DNA from: VRUE01 sp963805475
GTDB taxonomy: Bacteria > Actinomycetota > Thermoleophilia > Solirubrobacterales > 70-9
Assembly: GCA_963805475.1 (NCBI GenBank)
Contig: CAWDUO010000010.1
Location: forward strand, 355,203 to 419,202
Length of the DNA stretch: 64,000 nt
Direction of reading: 5' to 3'
Shown here one piece after another: positions 20,984 through 29,344 of this stretch. A program made the position numbers and the translations under genes. The stretch's first letter is position 1, and each line of letters begins with the position of its first letter. The notes beneath the pieces are model-generated. The model saw nothing but the letters and a program-made list of their open reading frames with translations, ran no database searches and had not been told where the DNA came from.

Positions 20984-21294
20984 GAGATTAGCTCCATCCA
21001 ATTCTCGGCAAACCAGTCGATGATCTTCGCCATCGCATCGTTGGTGTCGGAGACCTCGAAGGGAAGGGGCTCCGCTGGTTGCTTCTCGCCTTCAAGGTAG
21101 CGGTGGCAATGATGCTCGTCAACGTGCCGATCCGCATGGGAGTTGTCGGCCACGATGCGGGTTTCCCAGCCCTTCGCTCCGCGAGCCTGGAGCAGGATTG
21201 CGTACTCGACCGGCCGCGCGCTGGAGCGCCGGTAGACGATCTGCACGTCGTCGGTCCCCGCTATCGGATGGACGCTCTCGCGATCCTTGTCCAT
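20980..21294 (-). CDS. Small hypothetical protein with an H-rich HxxHxHRY motif, first gene of the pair
   Basis: The 104-residue product has a beta-rich N-terminal half (VQIVYRRSSARPVEYAILLQ) and a histidine cluster in HVDEHHCHRYLEGEK. An amphipathic C-terminal helix follows (DAMAKIIDWFAENWMEL). The organisation recalls small TumE/DUF7718-like proteins that end a beta sheet with H..H.HRY, but this similarity is from memory and weak. It overlaps the following gene by 4 nt. Function unknown; a toxin or antitoxin role is only a hypothesis. Confidence 0.5.
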   Translation of the reverse strand: MDKDRESVHPIAGTDDVQIVYRRSSARPVEYAILLQARGAKGWETRIVADNSHADRHVDEHHCHRYLEGEKQPAEPLPFEVSDTNDAMAKIIDWFAENWMELIS

Positions 21295-21476
21295 GACCGC
21301 AAGCTATCGGCTGCTTCGGCGACGGCCGATCACGCGATGGCGGTGCCCTCCCGTGCCACCGTCGTGCCACCCTCCGCCACCTAAACAACCGGATGCAACC
21401 GAAGACAATCGGATTCAGGGGCAGCCTCGCGGGAGCCCTGCAAATCACACCACCAAGCCGGATTCGGCTCCAAAAG
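21295..21476. other. Intergenic part of the islet, no gene recognised
   Basis: These 182 nt between the small gene pair and tRNA-Ser(UGA) hold no convincing ORF, repeat or terminator. No integrase fragment could be identified. Confidence 0.4.
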
Positions 21477-21565
21477 CGGAGGGGGTGGGATTCGAACCCA
21501 CGAGACGCCTTGCGACGCCTAACGGCTTTCAAGGCCGCCGCATTCAACCGCTCTGCCACCCCTCC
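21477..21565 (-). tRNA. tRNA-Ser (anticodon UGA)
   Basis: An 89-nt class II tRNA on the minus strand. It has acceptor GGAGGGG paired with CCCCTCC, anticodon loop CTTGAAA with anticodon TGA, a long variable arm (GGCGTCGCAAGGCGTC) and T-loop TTCGAAT. CCA is not encoded. Its 3' end borders the 1.5-kb islet and is the candidate integration target. Confidence 0.95.
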
Positions 21566-21645
21566 GGGAGTGGGACGCGATGTCGATGCTAGCTGCCGAT
21601 CTATTGACAAAAAGGCATGGAGTAAAAAGAGGGGACGGTGATTGG

Positions 21646-22809
21646 ATGAGGGACATGCGCCGGCTGCTCTTCCTCGCTTCGGCCACGGTCTTCTTCGACG
21701 TCGCCTTCTACGCGGCGATCGCGCCGTTGCTGCCGGACTACGTCGCCGAGTTCGACCTCAGCAAGGCGCAGGCCGGCGTCCTCGCCGCCTCCTACGCGAT
21801 CGGCACGCTGCTCGCCTCGCTGCCGGCCGGCCTCGTCGCCACCCGCCTGGGGCCGCGCCGCACGGTGATCGGCGGCCTGCTGCTGCTCGGCTTCTCCAGC
21901 CTCGCCTTCGGCCTCGCCAGGGACATCGTCCTGCTCGACCTAGCCCGCTTCGCCCAGGGCGTATCGGGCGCGCTGACCTGGTCGGGCGCGCTGACCTGGC
22001 TGATCACGACCGCGCCGCCGGAGCGCCGCGGCTCGGTGATCGGCACGGCGCTGGGCACCGCGGTGGCGGGGGCCCTCGTCGGCCCGTTGATCGGCGCCGT
22101 CGCCGCCGAAGTCGGGACCGGTGCGGTCTTCGCCGTAGTGCTCGGCATCGCCGTCGCGCTCGCCGCCGCCGCGGCGCGCCTGCCCGAAGCGGGCCCGCCC
22201 GAGGCGCAGCCGTTGCGCGATGTGGGGCGACGGATGCTCGGCCGGCCTGTCCTCACCGCGACGGCGTTCGTCGCCGTGCCCTCGCTGATGTTCGGCGCGG
22301 TCGAGGTGCTGGTGCCGCTGCGCGTCTCCGAGCTGGGCGGCGGACACGTGACTATCGCCGCCGGCTTCATTGCCGCGGCGGGGCTCGAGGCCGCGCTCGC
22401 CCCCCTCGCCGGCCGCTACTCGGACCGGGTCGGGCGCCGCATGCCGTTCGTGATCGGGATCGGGATCTGCGCCTGCTCGATGGTCGGGATCGCCGCCGCG
22501 GGGGCGCTGGGACCGGTCCTGGCCGCGCTGATCCTCGGCTCCTTCGGCGCCGGCGTCTGCTTCGCCCCGGCGCTGACGACGCTCTCGGAGACGGCCGACC
22601 GCAGCGGCCTGCACCAGGGCTTCGCCGCCGGGCTCTCCAACATGGCCTGGGCGGCGGGCCAGGCGGTCGGAGCGCTCGTCGGCGGCGGCTTGGCGAGCGC
22701 GACCGGCTACGCGGCGCCGAGCCTCGCCGTGGCGGCCCTGCTCCTCTTCACTGCCGCCTACGCCTACCGCTCGCTCGTCCCGGCGCTGGTGCGGCCGGCG
22801 GAGACCTGA
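21646..22809 (+). CDS. MFS transporter (12-helix, sugar/drug efflux type)
   Basis: The 387-residue product is a major facilitator with twelve hydrophobic segments. A conserved motif-A-like loop sits between helices 2 and 3 (GLVATRLGPRRTV), repeated in the second half as GRYSDRVGRR. Substrate is unknown; the size and motifs fit the DHA1 proton-antiporter group. I prefer the ATG at 21646 to the longer frame from 21580, whose first 22 residues are hydrophilic, come from AT-richer DNA and lie against the tRNA. The flavoenzyme gene starts 30 nt downstream. Confidence 0.82.
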   Translation: MRDMRRLLFLASATVFFDVAFYAAIAPLLPDYVAEFDLSKAQAGVLAASYAIGTLLASLPAGLVATRLGPRRTVIGGLLLLGFSSLAFGLARDIVLLDLARFAQGVSGALTWSGALTWLITTAPPERRGSVIGTALGTAVAGALVGPLIGAVAAEVGTGAVFAVVLGIAVALAAAAARLPEAGPPEAQPLRDVGRRMLGRPVLTATAFVAVPSLMFGAVEVLVPLRVSELGGGHVTIAAGFIAAAGLEAALAPLAGRYSDRVGRRMPFVIGIGICACSMVGIAAAGALGPVLAALILGSFGAGVCFAPALTTLSETADRSGLHQGFAAGLSNMAWAAGQAVGALVGGGLASATGYAAPSLAVAALLLFTAAYAYRSLVPALVRPAET

Positions 22810-22839
22810 GCGCGCCGCAGGGGTTAGCGTTAGCGGCGC

Positions 22840-24135
22840 GTGACCGCGACCTGGCGCAACTGGACGGGGGACCAGCGCTGCTCGCCTGCCGAGCTGGCGC
22901 GACCGCGCGACCGCGACGAGCTGGCGGCGGCCGTCGCCGCCGCGGCGGAGGCCGGGCGCAAGGTGAGCGTCCGCGGCAGCGGGCACTCGTTCACCGAGGC
23001 GGCGCTGACCGACGGCACGCTGATCGACCTCGGCGCGCTCAGCGGCGTGATCGAGGCCGACCGCGAGTCGGGCCTGGTCAGGGTCGGGGGCGGCATCGTG
23101 CTCGCCCTCCTCAACGAGGAGCTGCACGCGCTCGGCCTGGCGATGGAGAATCTCGGCGACATCGACCGCCAGACGATCGCCGGCGCGATCTCGACCGGCA
23201 CCCACGGCACCGGGGCGAAGCTGCGCAACGTCTCCGCCCAGGTCGTAGCGATCGAGCTGGTGACGGGGGACGGGACGGTGCGTGAGCTCGACGCCTCCCG
23301 GCCGGAGCTGCTGCGCGCCGCCCGGGTCGGCGTCGGCGCGCTCGGCGCGATCTCTGCGGTGACGCTGCGCTGCGTCCCCGCCTTCGTGCTCGAGCGGATC
23401 GACTCGCCACAGCCGCGCGAGGAGGTGCTCGACGGCTTCGACGAGCGCGCCGCGGCCCACGACCACTTCGAGCTCTTCACCTTCCCCTACGCCGACTCGG
23501 CGCTGGTGCTGGAGCGCAACCGAGTCGAGGGCGGGCCGCGCCCGCGCGGCAGGGTCGCCGCCTACCTCAACGACATCGTGCTCGAGAACTGGGCGCTGGA
23601 GGCGCTCTCGACGACCGGGCGGGCGCTGCCGCGGGCGATCCCGGCGCTCTCGCGGTTCGCCGCGGCCGTGGCCACCGGCGGCAAGACGATCGACCGCAGC
23701 GACCGCGTCTTCGCCAGCGAGCGCGGCGTCCGCTTCACCGAGATGGAGTACGGGGTGCCGCGCGAGCACGGCCCCGAGGCGGCTCGCCGGGTGATCGAGT
23801 GGGTGCGCGCCAACCGCTACCCGGTCTTCTTCCCGATCGAGATGCGCGTCGCCGCCGGCGACGACGCCCTGCTCAGCCCCTCCTACGAGCGCGACACCGC
23901 CTACGTCGCCGTGCACCAGTACCGCGGCATGGAGTGGCGCCCCTACTTCGAGGCGGTCGAGGCGATCATGCGCGAGTACGGCGGCCGCCCCCACTGGGGC
24001 AAGCGCCACTTCCAGACGGCCGAGACCCTGGCGCCGCTCTATCCGCAGTGGGCCAAGTTCCAAGCCGCGCGCGACGAGCTCGACCCGGGGCGGGTCTTCA
24101 CCAACGAGTACGCGGCGCGCGTCCTCGGCCCATGA
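22840..24135 (+). CDS. FAD-linked aldonolactone (D-arabinono-1,4-lactone) oxidase-like protein
   Basis: The 431-residue product belongs to the vanillyl-alcohol-oxidase flavoprotein family. The FAD-binding PP-loop has VSVRGSGHSFTEAALTDG; the His of GSGHS is a likely FAD attachment or proximity residue. The second FAD motif is GAISTGTHGTGAKL. The C-terminal ALO domain ends HWGKRHFQT then LDPGRVFTNEY, with the HWGK motif that is diagnostic for L-gulono/D-arabinono-lactone oxidases. It oxidises aldonolactones or sugar alcohols; the exact sugar is not determinable. The GTG start is used. A convergent PLP-type gene shares its terminator. Confidence 0.88.
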   Translation: MTATWRNWTGDQRCSPAELARPRDRDELAAAVAAAAEAGRKVSVRGSGHSFTEAALTDGTLIDLGALSGVIEADRESGLVRVGGGIVLALLNEELHALGLAMENLGDIDRQTIAGAISTGTHGTGAKLRNVSAQVVAIELVTGDGTVRELDASRPELLRAARVGVGALGAISAVTLRCVPAFVLERIDSPQPREEVLDGFDERAAAHDHFELFTFPYADSALVLERNRVEGGPRPRGRVAAYLNDIVLENWALEALSTTGRALPRAIPALSRFAAAVATGGKTIDRSDRVFASERGVRFTEMEYGVPREHGPEAARRVIEWVRANRYPVFFPIEMRVAAGDDALLSPSYERDTAYVAVHQYRGMEWRPYFEAVEAIMREYGGRPHWGKRHFQTAETLAPLYPQWAKFQAARDELDPGRVFTNEYAARVLGP

Positions 24136-24139
24136 CCGC

Positions 24140-24178
24140 GTTCGCTGTTTGTCGCGCATAGGTCGACAAAAGGCGAAC
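24140..24178. terminator. Bidirectional hairpin between convergent genes
   Basis: GTTCGCTGTTTGTCG (24140-24154) and CGACAAAAGGCGAAC (24164-24178) pair at 13 of 15 positions with a 9-nt loop. It lies between two convergent stops. Its arms resemble those of the hairpin at 35981-36025. Confidence 0.65.
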
Positions 24179-24183
24179 TCAAC

Positions 24184-25380
24184 TCAGAGGAAGCACCTAC
24201 CCTCGCCTCGGTAGGTCGGGACGACGTCGACGATCTCGCTGCCCTCGACCAGGTGCAGGACGTCGAAGCGCTCGCACAGCTCGCCCGCCTTGGCGTGGCG
24301 CATGTAGGCGCGGTCGCCGATCTCCAGCCCGGCCGCGGCGGCGCCGAGCAGCGGCGTCTGCACCTCGCCGGCGCCCTCCTCGGGGGCGAGCCGCAGCCCC
24401 TCCGGCAGCCAGGGGACGGGCAGGCGCGCCGGGTCGCCGCTGCCCGAGGCGAGGTATCCGCCGCCGAGCGCCGTCGCCACGCCCGGCGCCGGCTTGCGCA
24501 CGATCGGCAGCGCGAAGCCCGCGGCGGGGGTCAGGCTGAAGCGGCTGTAGTGGTCGAAGAGGGCGGGGGCGTAGAAGCCCGAGCCGGCGGTCAGCTCGGT
24601 GACCGCGTCCTCGGCGCCGGTCAGCTCGAGGCTGCCGGTGCCGCCGCCGTTGACGATCGGCAGCTCGGCGATCTCGCGGATCGCGGCGACGACCGCGCCG
24701 CGCCGCTCGGCCAGCTCGGCGGCGGAGCGGCGCTGCATGAAGCGGATCGCGGCGCCGCGCAAGCGCCGCCCCGGCGGCCGGTCGCCGACCCCGGCGATCT
24801 GGCCCTCGTACGCCATCAGCGCCGCCAGCCGCAGCTGCGGGCGCCGCTCGATCTCCCGCGCCAGTCCCACCGCCTGCTCGACCGTGTGCACGGGAGAGCG
24901 CTTCGGGCCGACCTTGACCCTGCCCCCCAGCCACCACCAGCTCGCGTCGAGGTCGATGCAGACGCGCACCGGCGCCGCACCGGCGCCCAGCACCGACTCG
25001 ATCGCGTCGAGGTGCTCGTCGCAGTCGACCATCACGATCGGCGCCCCCTCGGGGTTGGCGACCGAGCGCAGCGCCAGCTCGCCCAGCGCTCCCGTGTCCG
25101 CTGTCGGGTAGGCGAGCAGCAGGTTCTCGAACCCCCGCTCGGCCAGCCACAGCGTCTCCGGCAGGGTGAAGGTCATCGTCCCCCGGAAGCGCTCGTCGCC
25201 GCGCAGCACCCGCTCCAGCAGCGCCCGGCAGCGCAGCGACTTGCTCGCCACGCGGATCGGCTTGCCACGCGCCCTCCCCAGCATCTCCGCCGCGTTGGCT
25301 TCCATCGCGTCGAGGTCGACGAAGGCGAATGGCGCCTCGACCTCGGCGAAGATCGACTCGAGCTCCTCGTAGGTCGCCAT
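24184..25380 (-). CDS. PLP-dependent alanine racemase-fold protein (amino acid deaminase/aldolase-like)
   Basis: The 398-residue product has an N-terminal alanine-racemase-type barrel. The expected PLP lysine lies in PIRVASKSLRCRALLERVL, and the barrel continues through VCIDLDASWWW, LAALMAYEGQIAG and PIVNGGGTGS. The C-terminal domain resembles D-threonine aldolase/D-serine dehydratase-like enzymes (FALPIVRKPAPGVATALGGGY). It probably cleaves, deaminates or racemises a beta-hydroxy or D-amino acid, with no clue to the substrate. I recall such genes beside aldonolactone-oxidase-like genes in other actinobacteria, as here, which may reflect a shared pathway. Confidence 0.78.
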   Translation of the reverse strand: MATYEELESIFAEVEAPFAFVDLDAMEANAAEMLGRARGKPIRVASKSLRCRALLERVLRGDERFRGTMTFTLPETLWLAERGFENLLLAYPTADTGALGELALRSVANPEGAPIVMVDCDEHLDAIESVLGAGAAPVRVCIDLDASWWWLGGRVKVGPKRSPVHTVEQAVGLAREIERRPQLRLAALMAYEGQIAGVGDRPPGRRLRGAAIRFMQRRSAAELAERRGAVVAAIREIAELPIVNGGGTGSLELTGAEDAVTELTAGSGFYAPALFDHYSRFSLTPAAGFALPIVRKPAPGVATALGGGYLASGSGDPARLPVPWLPEGLRLAPEEGAGEVQTPLLGAAAAGLEIGDRAYMRHAKAGELCERFDVLHLVEGSEIVDVVPTYRGEGRCFL

Positions 25381-25420
25381 GTGCGTAGCGAGACTAACCC
25401 GGCAGGGCGGACGCGGTAAG

Positions 25421-25509
25421 CGGAGAGGGGGGGATTCGAACCCCCGAGAGAGCTTGCGCCCCCTACTCGCTTAGCAGGCGAGTGCCTTCAGCCACTCGGC
25501 CACCTCTCC
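25421..25509 (-). tRNA. tRNA-Ser (anticodon GCU)
   Basis: An 89-nt class II tRNA on the minus strand. It has acceptor GGAGAGG/CCTCTCC, anticodon arm CTCGCCTGCTAAGCGAG with anticodon GCT, a long variable arm and T-loop TTCGAAT. CCA is not encoded. Confidence 0.95.
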
Positions 25510-25553
25510 GGGCCCGGACACCATAGCGCCGCCTTCTGGAGCCGGTTTGCCGC

Positions 25554-27005
25554 TCAGTCGCGCCGCGAGCGGACGATCGCGCGGGCGCCTTCCGAGGGAA
25601 TCATCGTCACGTTGCGGTGCACGGCGCGCTCAGGAGCGGGGTCGACGGCTTCGAGGTCGAGGCGGCGCGCCATCGCCTCCAGCACGACCCGCTGCTCGGC
25701 CATCGCCAGGGCGGCGCCGAGGCAGCGGCGGATGCCGCCGCCGAAGGGGATCCACTCGTAGGTGCCGGGCTTGCGGCCGAGGAACCGCTCGGGGCGGAAC
25801 TCGAACGGCTCGGGGTAGACGTCCTCGCGGTGATGGACGAGCAGGATGCTCATCAGCACCGCCGATTCGGCCGGCACCGCGTACTCGCCCAGCCGCCACG
25901 GCTCCATCACGCGGCGGCCGATGATCGGGATCACCGGCCGCGAGCGCATCCCCTCGACGATCGTCGCCTCGATCCGCTCGCCGGCGTCGCCCTCGCCCCG
26001 AACCTCGTCGCGCAGCGCCGCGTGGGCGTCCGGCGTGCGGAGGAGCCGCTCCCACGTCCAGGCGAGCGAGTTGGCGGTCGTCTCGTGCCCGGCGAGGACC
26101 AGGGTCAGCAGCTCGTCGCGCAGTTCTTTGTCGCTCAGCGCCTCGCCCTCCTCGGTGCGCGCCTGGAGCAGCAGCGAGAGGATGTCGCGGCGCTCGCCCA
26201 GGTCCTCGGCGCGGCGGCGCTGCTCGATCACCGCGTAGGTGGCGCGGTCGAGGATGCTGAGGCCGAGCTTCATCGTGCCGACCGGCTCCTCGCGGTTGAG
26301 GTTGAGCAGTTCGGCGAGGTTGGCGAGCGGCCAGGTCGAGGCGTTGACGAGGCCCCGGGTCACCTGGCGCAGCCGGTGCTCGGCGGTCCCGCGCGCCGGC
26401 TTGCCCTCGATGCCGAAGATCCCGGCCATGATCACGTCGAGCGTGATCGCCTGCATGCGCGGCGCCAGGGCAAACGGCTCGCCGACCGGCCAGCGGTCGA
26501 TCTCGCGCTCGGCGGCGTCGTCGATCATCTGCGTGTATTGCGCGATCGCCTCGCCGTGGAAGGGCGGCAGCAGCAGCTTGCGCTGGCGCATGTGGCGCGG
26601 GCCGACCGCGGTGAGGACCGAGTTGGGGCCGACGATCGGCCGCAGCGGCGACTCGCCGGTCAGCGAGGGCGCCTGCTCGGGCTTGGCGGTGAACAGCGAG
26701 CGGACGTGATCGGGGTGGCTGGTGATCGTGCTCGGCTCGGGGATGATCCCGTGCATGCGGAAGACTTCGCCCAGCTCGCGCCGGCCGCGGAAGACGAACT
26801 CGATCTGGCGCTGGTTGAAGCGCAGGGTCTGAAGGGGCCGCGGCAGGCCGATCGTCGGCGGCTCGGGCAGGGCGCCCGCCTCGCCGGCGTCGATCGGCCC
26901 GGCGGGAGAGGGGGGCGCCTCGCCGATCAGGCCGGCGGCCGCGGCCTCGGCGGCCTGGGTCTCCTCCACCTGCGGCTCAGCGACCGATTCGGCGAGCGGC
27001 TTCAC
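25554..27005 (-). CDS. Cytochrome P450
   Basis: The 483-residue product is a soluble P450 monooxygenase. It shows the I-helix oxygen-binding motif LAGHETTANS, the K-helix ExxR in IVEGMRSRP, the meander PFEFRPERFLGRKPG, and the haem-cysteine loop FGGGIRRCLGAAL. The first ~45 residues are Ala/Pro/Glu-rich and probably disordered. The GTG start at 27005 has a CACAAT box 6 nt upstream. It is divergent from pyruvate kinase, and a candidate palindromic operator lies between them. The substrate is unknown; the chain resembles bacterial CYP types with broad lipophilic substrates. Confidence 0.92.
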   Translation of the reverse strand: MKPLAESVAEPQVEETQAAEAAAAGLIGEAPPSPAGPIDAGEAGALPEPPTIGLPRPLQTLRFNQRQIEFVFRGRRELGEVFRMHGIIPEPSTITSHPDHVRSLFTAKPEQAPSLTGESPLRPIVGPNSVLTAVGPRHMRQRKLLLPPFHGEAIAQYTQMIDDAAEREIDRWPVGEPFALAPRMQAITLDVIMAGIFGIEGKPARGTAEHRLRQVTRGLVNASTWPLANLAELLNLNREEPVGTMKLGLSILDRATYAVIEQRRRAEDLGERRDILSLLLQARTEEGEALSDKELRDELLTLVLAGHETTANSLAWTWERLLRTPDAHAALRDEVRGEGDAGERIEATIVEGMRSRPVIPIIGRRVMEPWRLGEYAVPAESAVLMSILLVHHREDVYPEPFEFRPERFLGRKPGTYEWIPFGGGIRRCLGAALAMAEQRVVLEAMARRLDLEAVDPAPERAVHRNVTMIPSEGARAIVRSRRD

Positions 27006-27009
27006 AGCG

Positions 27010-27038
27010 TGATTGTGACACAGATCGATGTCATATCA
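27010..27038. promoter_or_regulatory. Candidate palindromic operator between P450 and pyk
   Basis: TGATTGTGACA (27010-27020) and TGTCATATCA (27029-27038) form an imperfect inverted repeat with an 8-nt spacer. It overlaps the P450 promoter. TetR-type repressors often bind such sites next to P450 genes, but no regulator gene is adjacent. Confidence 0.35.
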
Positions 27039-27063
27039 GGCGCCCTCTACAGTCATGTGACGG

Positions 27064-28476
27064 ATGCACGGCAGGCGCACCAAGATCATCGCCACGGTCG
27101 GCCCGGCGAGCTGGGACGACGAGACGCTGCTGGGCCTGGTCGAGGCGGGCGTCGACATCTTCCGGCTCAACTTCTCCCACGCCGACCGCACCCGGCACGC
27201 GCGCACGATCGAGGCGATCCGCGCGGCGGCCGAGCGGGCCGGGCGCGAGGTCGCGATCCTCGGCGACCTGCCGGGACCGAAGCTGCGGATCGGCGAGCTG
27301 CGCGGCGACGTCGCCGAGCTGGAGACCGGCATGCACGTGAAGCTGACGCCGCGCCAGGTCGAGGGCGACCGCGAGACGATTCCGGTCGACTGGCCGGAGG
27401 TGGCGCAGCTGCGCGAAGACGAGCTGGTCTACCTGGCGGACGGCTCGATCCGCCTGCGCGTGCGCGAGCCCGAGGACGGCGGCGTCGACGCCGAGGTCGA
27501 GGTCGGCGGCACGCTCTCCTCGCACAAGGGGATGAACATCCCCGGCACGGCCGTGCGCGCCGCGACCGAGAGCGACCTCGGCTGGGTCGAGTTCTCGGTC
27601 GAGCAGGGCCTCGACCTGATCGCGATGTCCTTCGTCTCCTCGGCCGCCGACCTCGAGCCGGTGAGCGAGCGGCTGCGCTCGCTCGGCTCCGACACGCCGC
27701 TGATCGCGAAGATCGAGAAGCAGCAGGCGGCCGAGAACGCCGAGGAGATCGTCGCCGCGGCGAGCGGCGGGATCATGGTCGCGCGCGGCGACCTCGGGAT
27801 CGAGCTGCCGCTGGCGCAGGTGCCGGTCGTGCAGAAGCGCCTGATCCGGGCGGCCGGGCTGCGCTCCAAGCCGGCGATCACGGCGACGCAGATGCTCGCC
27901 TCGATGGTCACCGAGCGGCGCCCGACCCGGGCCGAGGTGACCGACGTCGCCAACGCGATCTTCGACGGCACCGACGCGGTGATGCTCTCCGAGGAGACCG
28001 CGGTCGGCCGCCACCCGGTCGAGGCGGTGAGGGTGATGGACCAGATCGCGCGGGCGACCGAGCCCGACCTGCCCTACGGCGAGTGGCTGTTCAGCCGCAC
28101 CGACCAGGCGACCCAGGACGTCGCCGACTCGGTCGCGCAGAGCGCCGTCGGGGCGGTCTACCGGCTGGGGCTGGCGGCGCTCGTCGTGCCGACGACGAGC
28201 GGGCGCAGCGCCCGGCTCGTCTCCGCCCACCGTCCCAACGTGCCGGTGCTGGCGATCTCGCCGCGGGCCGAGACGGTGCGGCGGCTCAACCTGCTGTTCG
28301 GCGTGCAGGCGATCCACAGCGAGCACGAGACCGAGGTCCGCGGCCTGCTCGAGGGCTGCGCCTCGCTGGCCGTGCGCCACGGCGTCGCCCGCTCCGGCGA
28401 CCTGATCGCGATCGTCGCGGGCATGCCCGACCAGGAGTTGGGAACCAACCTATTTGAGGTACATCGCGTGCCATGA
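27064..28476 (+). CDS. pyk: Pyruvate kinase
   Basis: The 470-residue product is full length for the glycolytic enzyme that makes ATP and pyruvate from phosphoenolpyruvate. It opens RRTKIIATVGPAS, has the NFSHAD motif, the catalytic region IAKIEKQQAAEN (active-site Lys), the metal-binding GGIMVARGDLGIELP, and MLSEETAVGRHPVEAVRVM. The C-terminal allosteric domain is present. A TACAGT box lies 10 nt before the ATG. Transcription probably ends at the hairpin at 28515. Confidence 0.97.
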   Translation: MHGRRTKIIATVGPASWDDETLLGLVEAGVDIFRLNFSHADRTRHARTIEAIRAAAERAGREVAILGDLPGPKLRIGELRGDVAELETGMHVKLTPRQVEGDRETIPVDWPEVAQLREDELVYLADGSIRLRVREPEDGGVDAEVEVGGTLSSHKGMNIPGTAVRAATESDLGWVEFSVEQGLDLIAMSFVSSAADLEPVSERLRSLGSDTPLIAKIEKQQAAENAEEIVAAASGGIMVARGDLGIELPLAQVPVVQKRLIRAAGLRSKPAITATQMLASMVTERRPTRAEVTDVANAIFDGTDAVMLSEETAVGRHPVEAVRVMDQIARATEPDLPYGEWLFSRTDQATQDVADSVAQSAVGAVYRLGLAALVVPTTSGRSARLVSAHRPNVPVLAISPRAETVRRLNLLFGVQAIHSEHETEVRGLLEGCASLAVRHGVARSGDLIAIVAGMPDQELGTNLFEVHRVP

Positions 28477-28514
28477 GGCGCCCCGGATACCGGCGCGCTA
28501 CGGCGTCATCGGTC

Positions 28515-28538
28515 GTCGAAAGGCAGAAGCCTTCCGAC
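28515..28538 (+). terminator. Hairpin after pyk
   Basis: GTCGAAAGGC and GCCTTCCGAC pair at 9 of 10 positions around an AGAA loop, 38 nt after the pyk stop. A pyrimidine-rich run (TCCCTCTTCCTT) follows. Confidence 0.55.
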
Positions 28539-28601
28539 TCCCTCTTCCTTGTATCGCTTGGTCCCGGAACGCCTCACGGCACGCGATAGGGTTCGCGGCG
28601 A

Positions 28602-29066
28602 ATGACGGATTTCGATGCAATTGCGCAGGGGATGACGCAGGCGGTGCCGTTTGCCGCGCACCTCGGTTTGGAGATCACCAGCATCGCCGAGGGCGAGGCG
28701 GTCGTCGCCCTGCCCGAGCGCGCCGATCTGAACAACCACGTCGGCTCCCAGCACGCCGGGGCGCTGTTCACGGCCGCCGAGACCGCCTCGGGCGGCGCCT
28801 TCGTCGGCGCCTTCGCCGACCGGATGGGCGAGGTGACGCCGCTGGCGCGGGCGGCCGAGATCTCCTACGAGAAGATCGCCAAGGGTCCGATCGAGGCGCG
28901 AGCGAAGCTGGGCGTCGCGGCCGAGGAGGCGCTGGCGACTCTCGACGCCGAGGGCGTGGTCGAGTTCCCCTGCGAGATCGAGCTCTTCGACGGCGACGGC
29001 ACGCGGGTAGCGGTGGCGACGGTCCAGTGGCATGTGCGGCTCAACGAGCCGGCGCCCGCCGCCTGA
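28602..29066 (+). CDS. Hotdog-fold thioesterase-like protein (DUF4442/PaaI type)
   Basis: The 154-residue product has a single hotdog domain. The central helix region is LNNHVGSQHAGALFTAAETASGG, and the following strands (AAEISYEKIAKGPI and VAVATVQWHVRLN) fit DUF4442/YiiD-C-type acyl-CoA thioesterases. The usual catalytic Asp/Glu may be the Glu of AAETASG. The acyl substrate is unknown. A TAGGGT box lies 9 nt before the ATG. Confidence 0.74.
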   Translation: MTDFDAIAQGMTQAVPFAAHLGLEITSIAEGEAVVALPERADLNNHVGSQHAGALFTAAETASGGAFVGAFADRMGEVTPLARAAEISYEKIAKGPIEARAKLGVAAEEALATLDAEGVVEFPCEIELFDGDGTRVAVATVQWHVRLNEPAPAA

Positions 29067-29098
29067 GCGCGGAGCGACCAAGCGTGCGTCTCTGGTTC

Positions 29099-29122
29099 TT
29101 CGCGCCGGGAGCGAAGCGCGAA
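29099..29122 (+). terminator. Weak hairpin after the thioesterase gene
   Basis: TTCGCGC (29099-29105) and GCGCGAA (29116-29122) form a 7-bp stem 33 nt after the stop. There is no strong T-run. The remaining ~125 nt up to the tRNA show nothing recognisable. Confidence 0.35.
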
Positions 29123-29248
29123 TCGTTATGAGTGGCCTGGTCAAGCTCGAGCGCGAGGAGGACCAAGCACATCCTGCGCCGCCGAGCGGTACCAGCCCCA
29201 GCCCCAACCTCAATAGAATGCCTCAAGAGGCGCTGTCCGCCTCAACCC

Positions 29249-29322
29249 GCGCCCGTAGCTCAGTTGGATAGAGCGTCGGTCTACGAAACCGAAGGTCACA
29301 GGTTCGAATCCTGTCGGGCGCG
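29249..29322 (+). tRNA. tRNA-Arg (anticodon ACG)
   Basis: A 74-nt cloverleaf. It has acceptor GCGCCCG/CGGGCGC, D-arm region AGCTCAGTTGGATAGAGC, anticodon loop CTACGAA with anticodon ACG, and T-loop TTCGAAT. The A34 is expected to be deaminated to inosine to read CGN codons. Confidence 0.96.
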
Positions 29323-29344
29323 CTCCGCTTCTCGCCGTTTGCCG

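Noticed and set aside
21940..24159. Minus-strand ORF of 739 codons opposite the MFS transporter and flavoenzyme
   Set aside because: Antisense shadow of two recognised genes; repetitive Arg/Ala/Gly composition.
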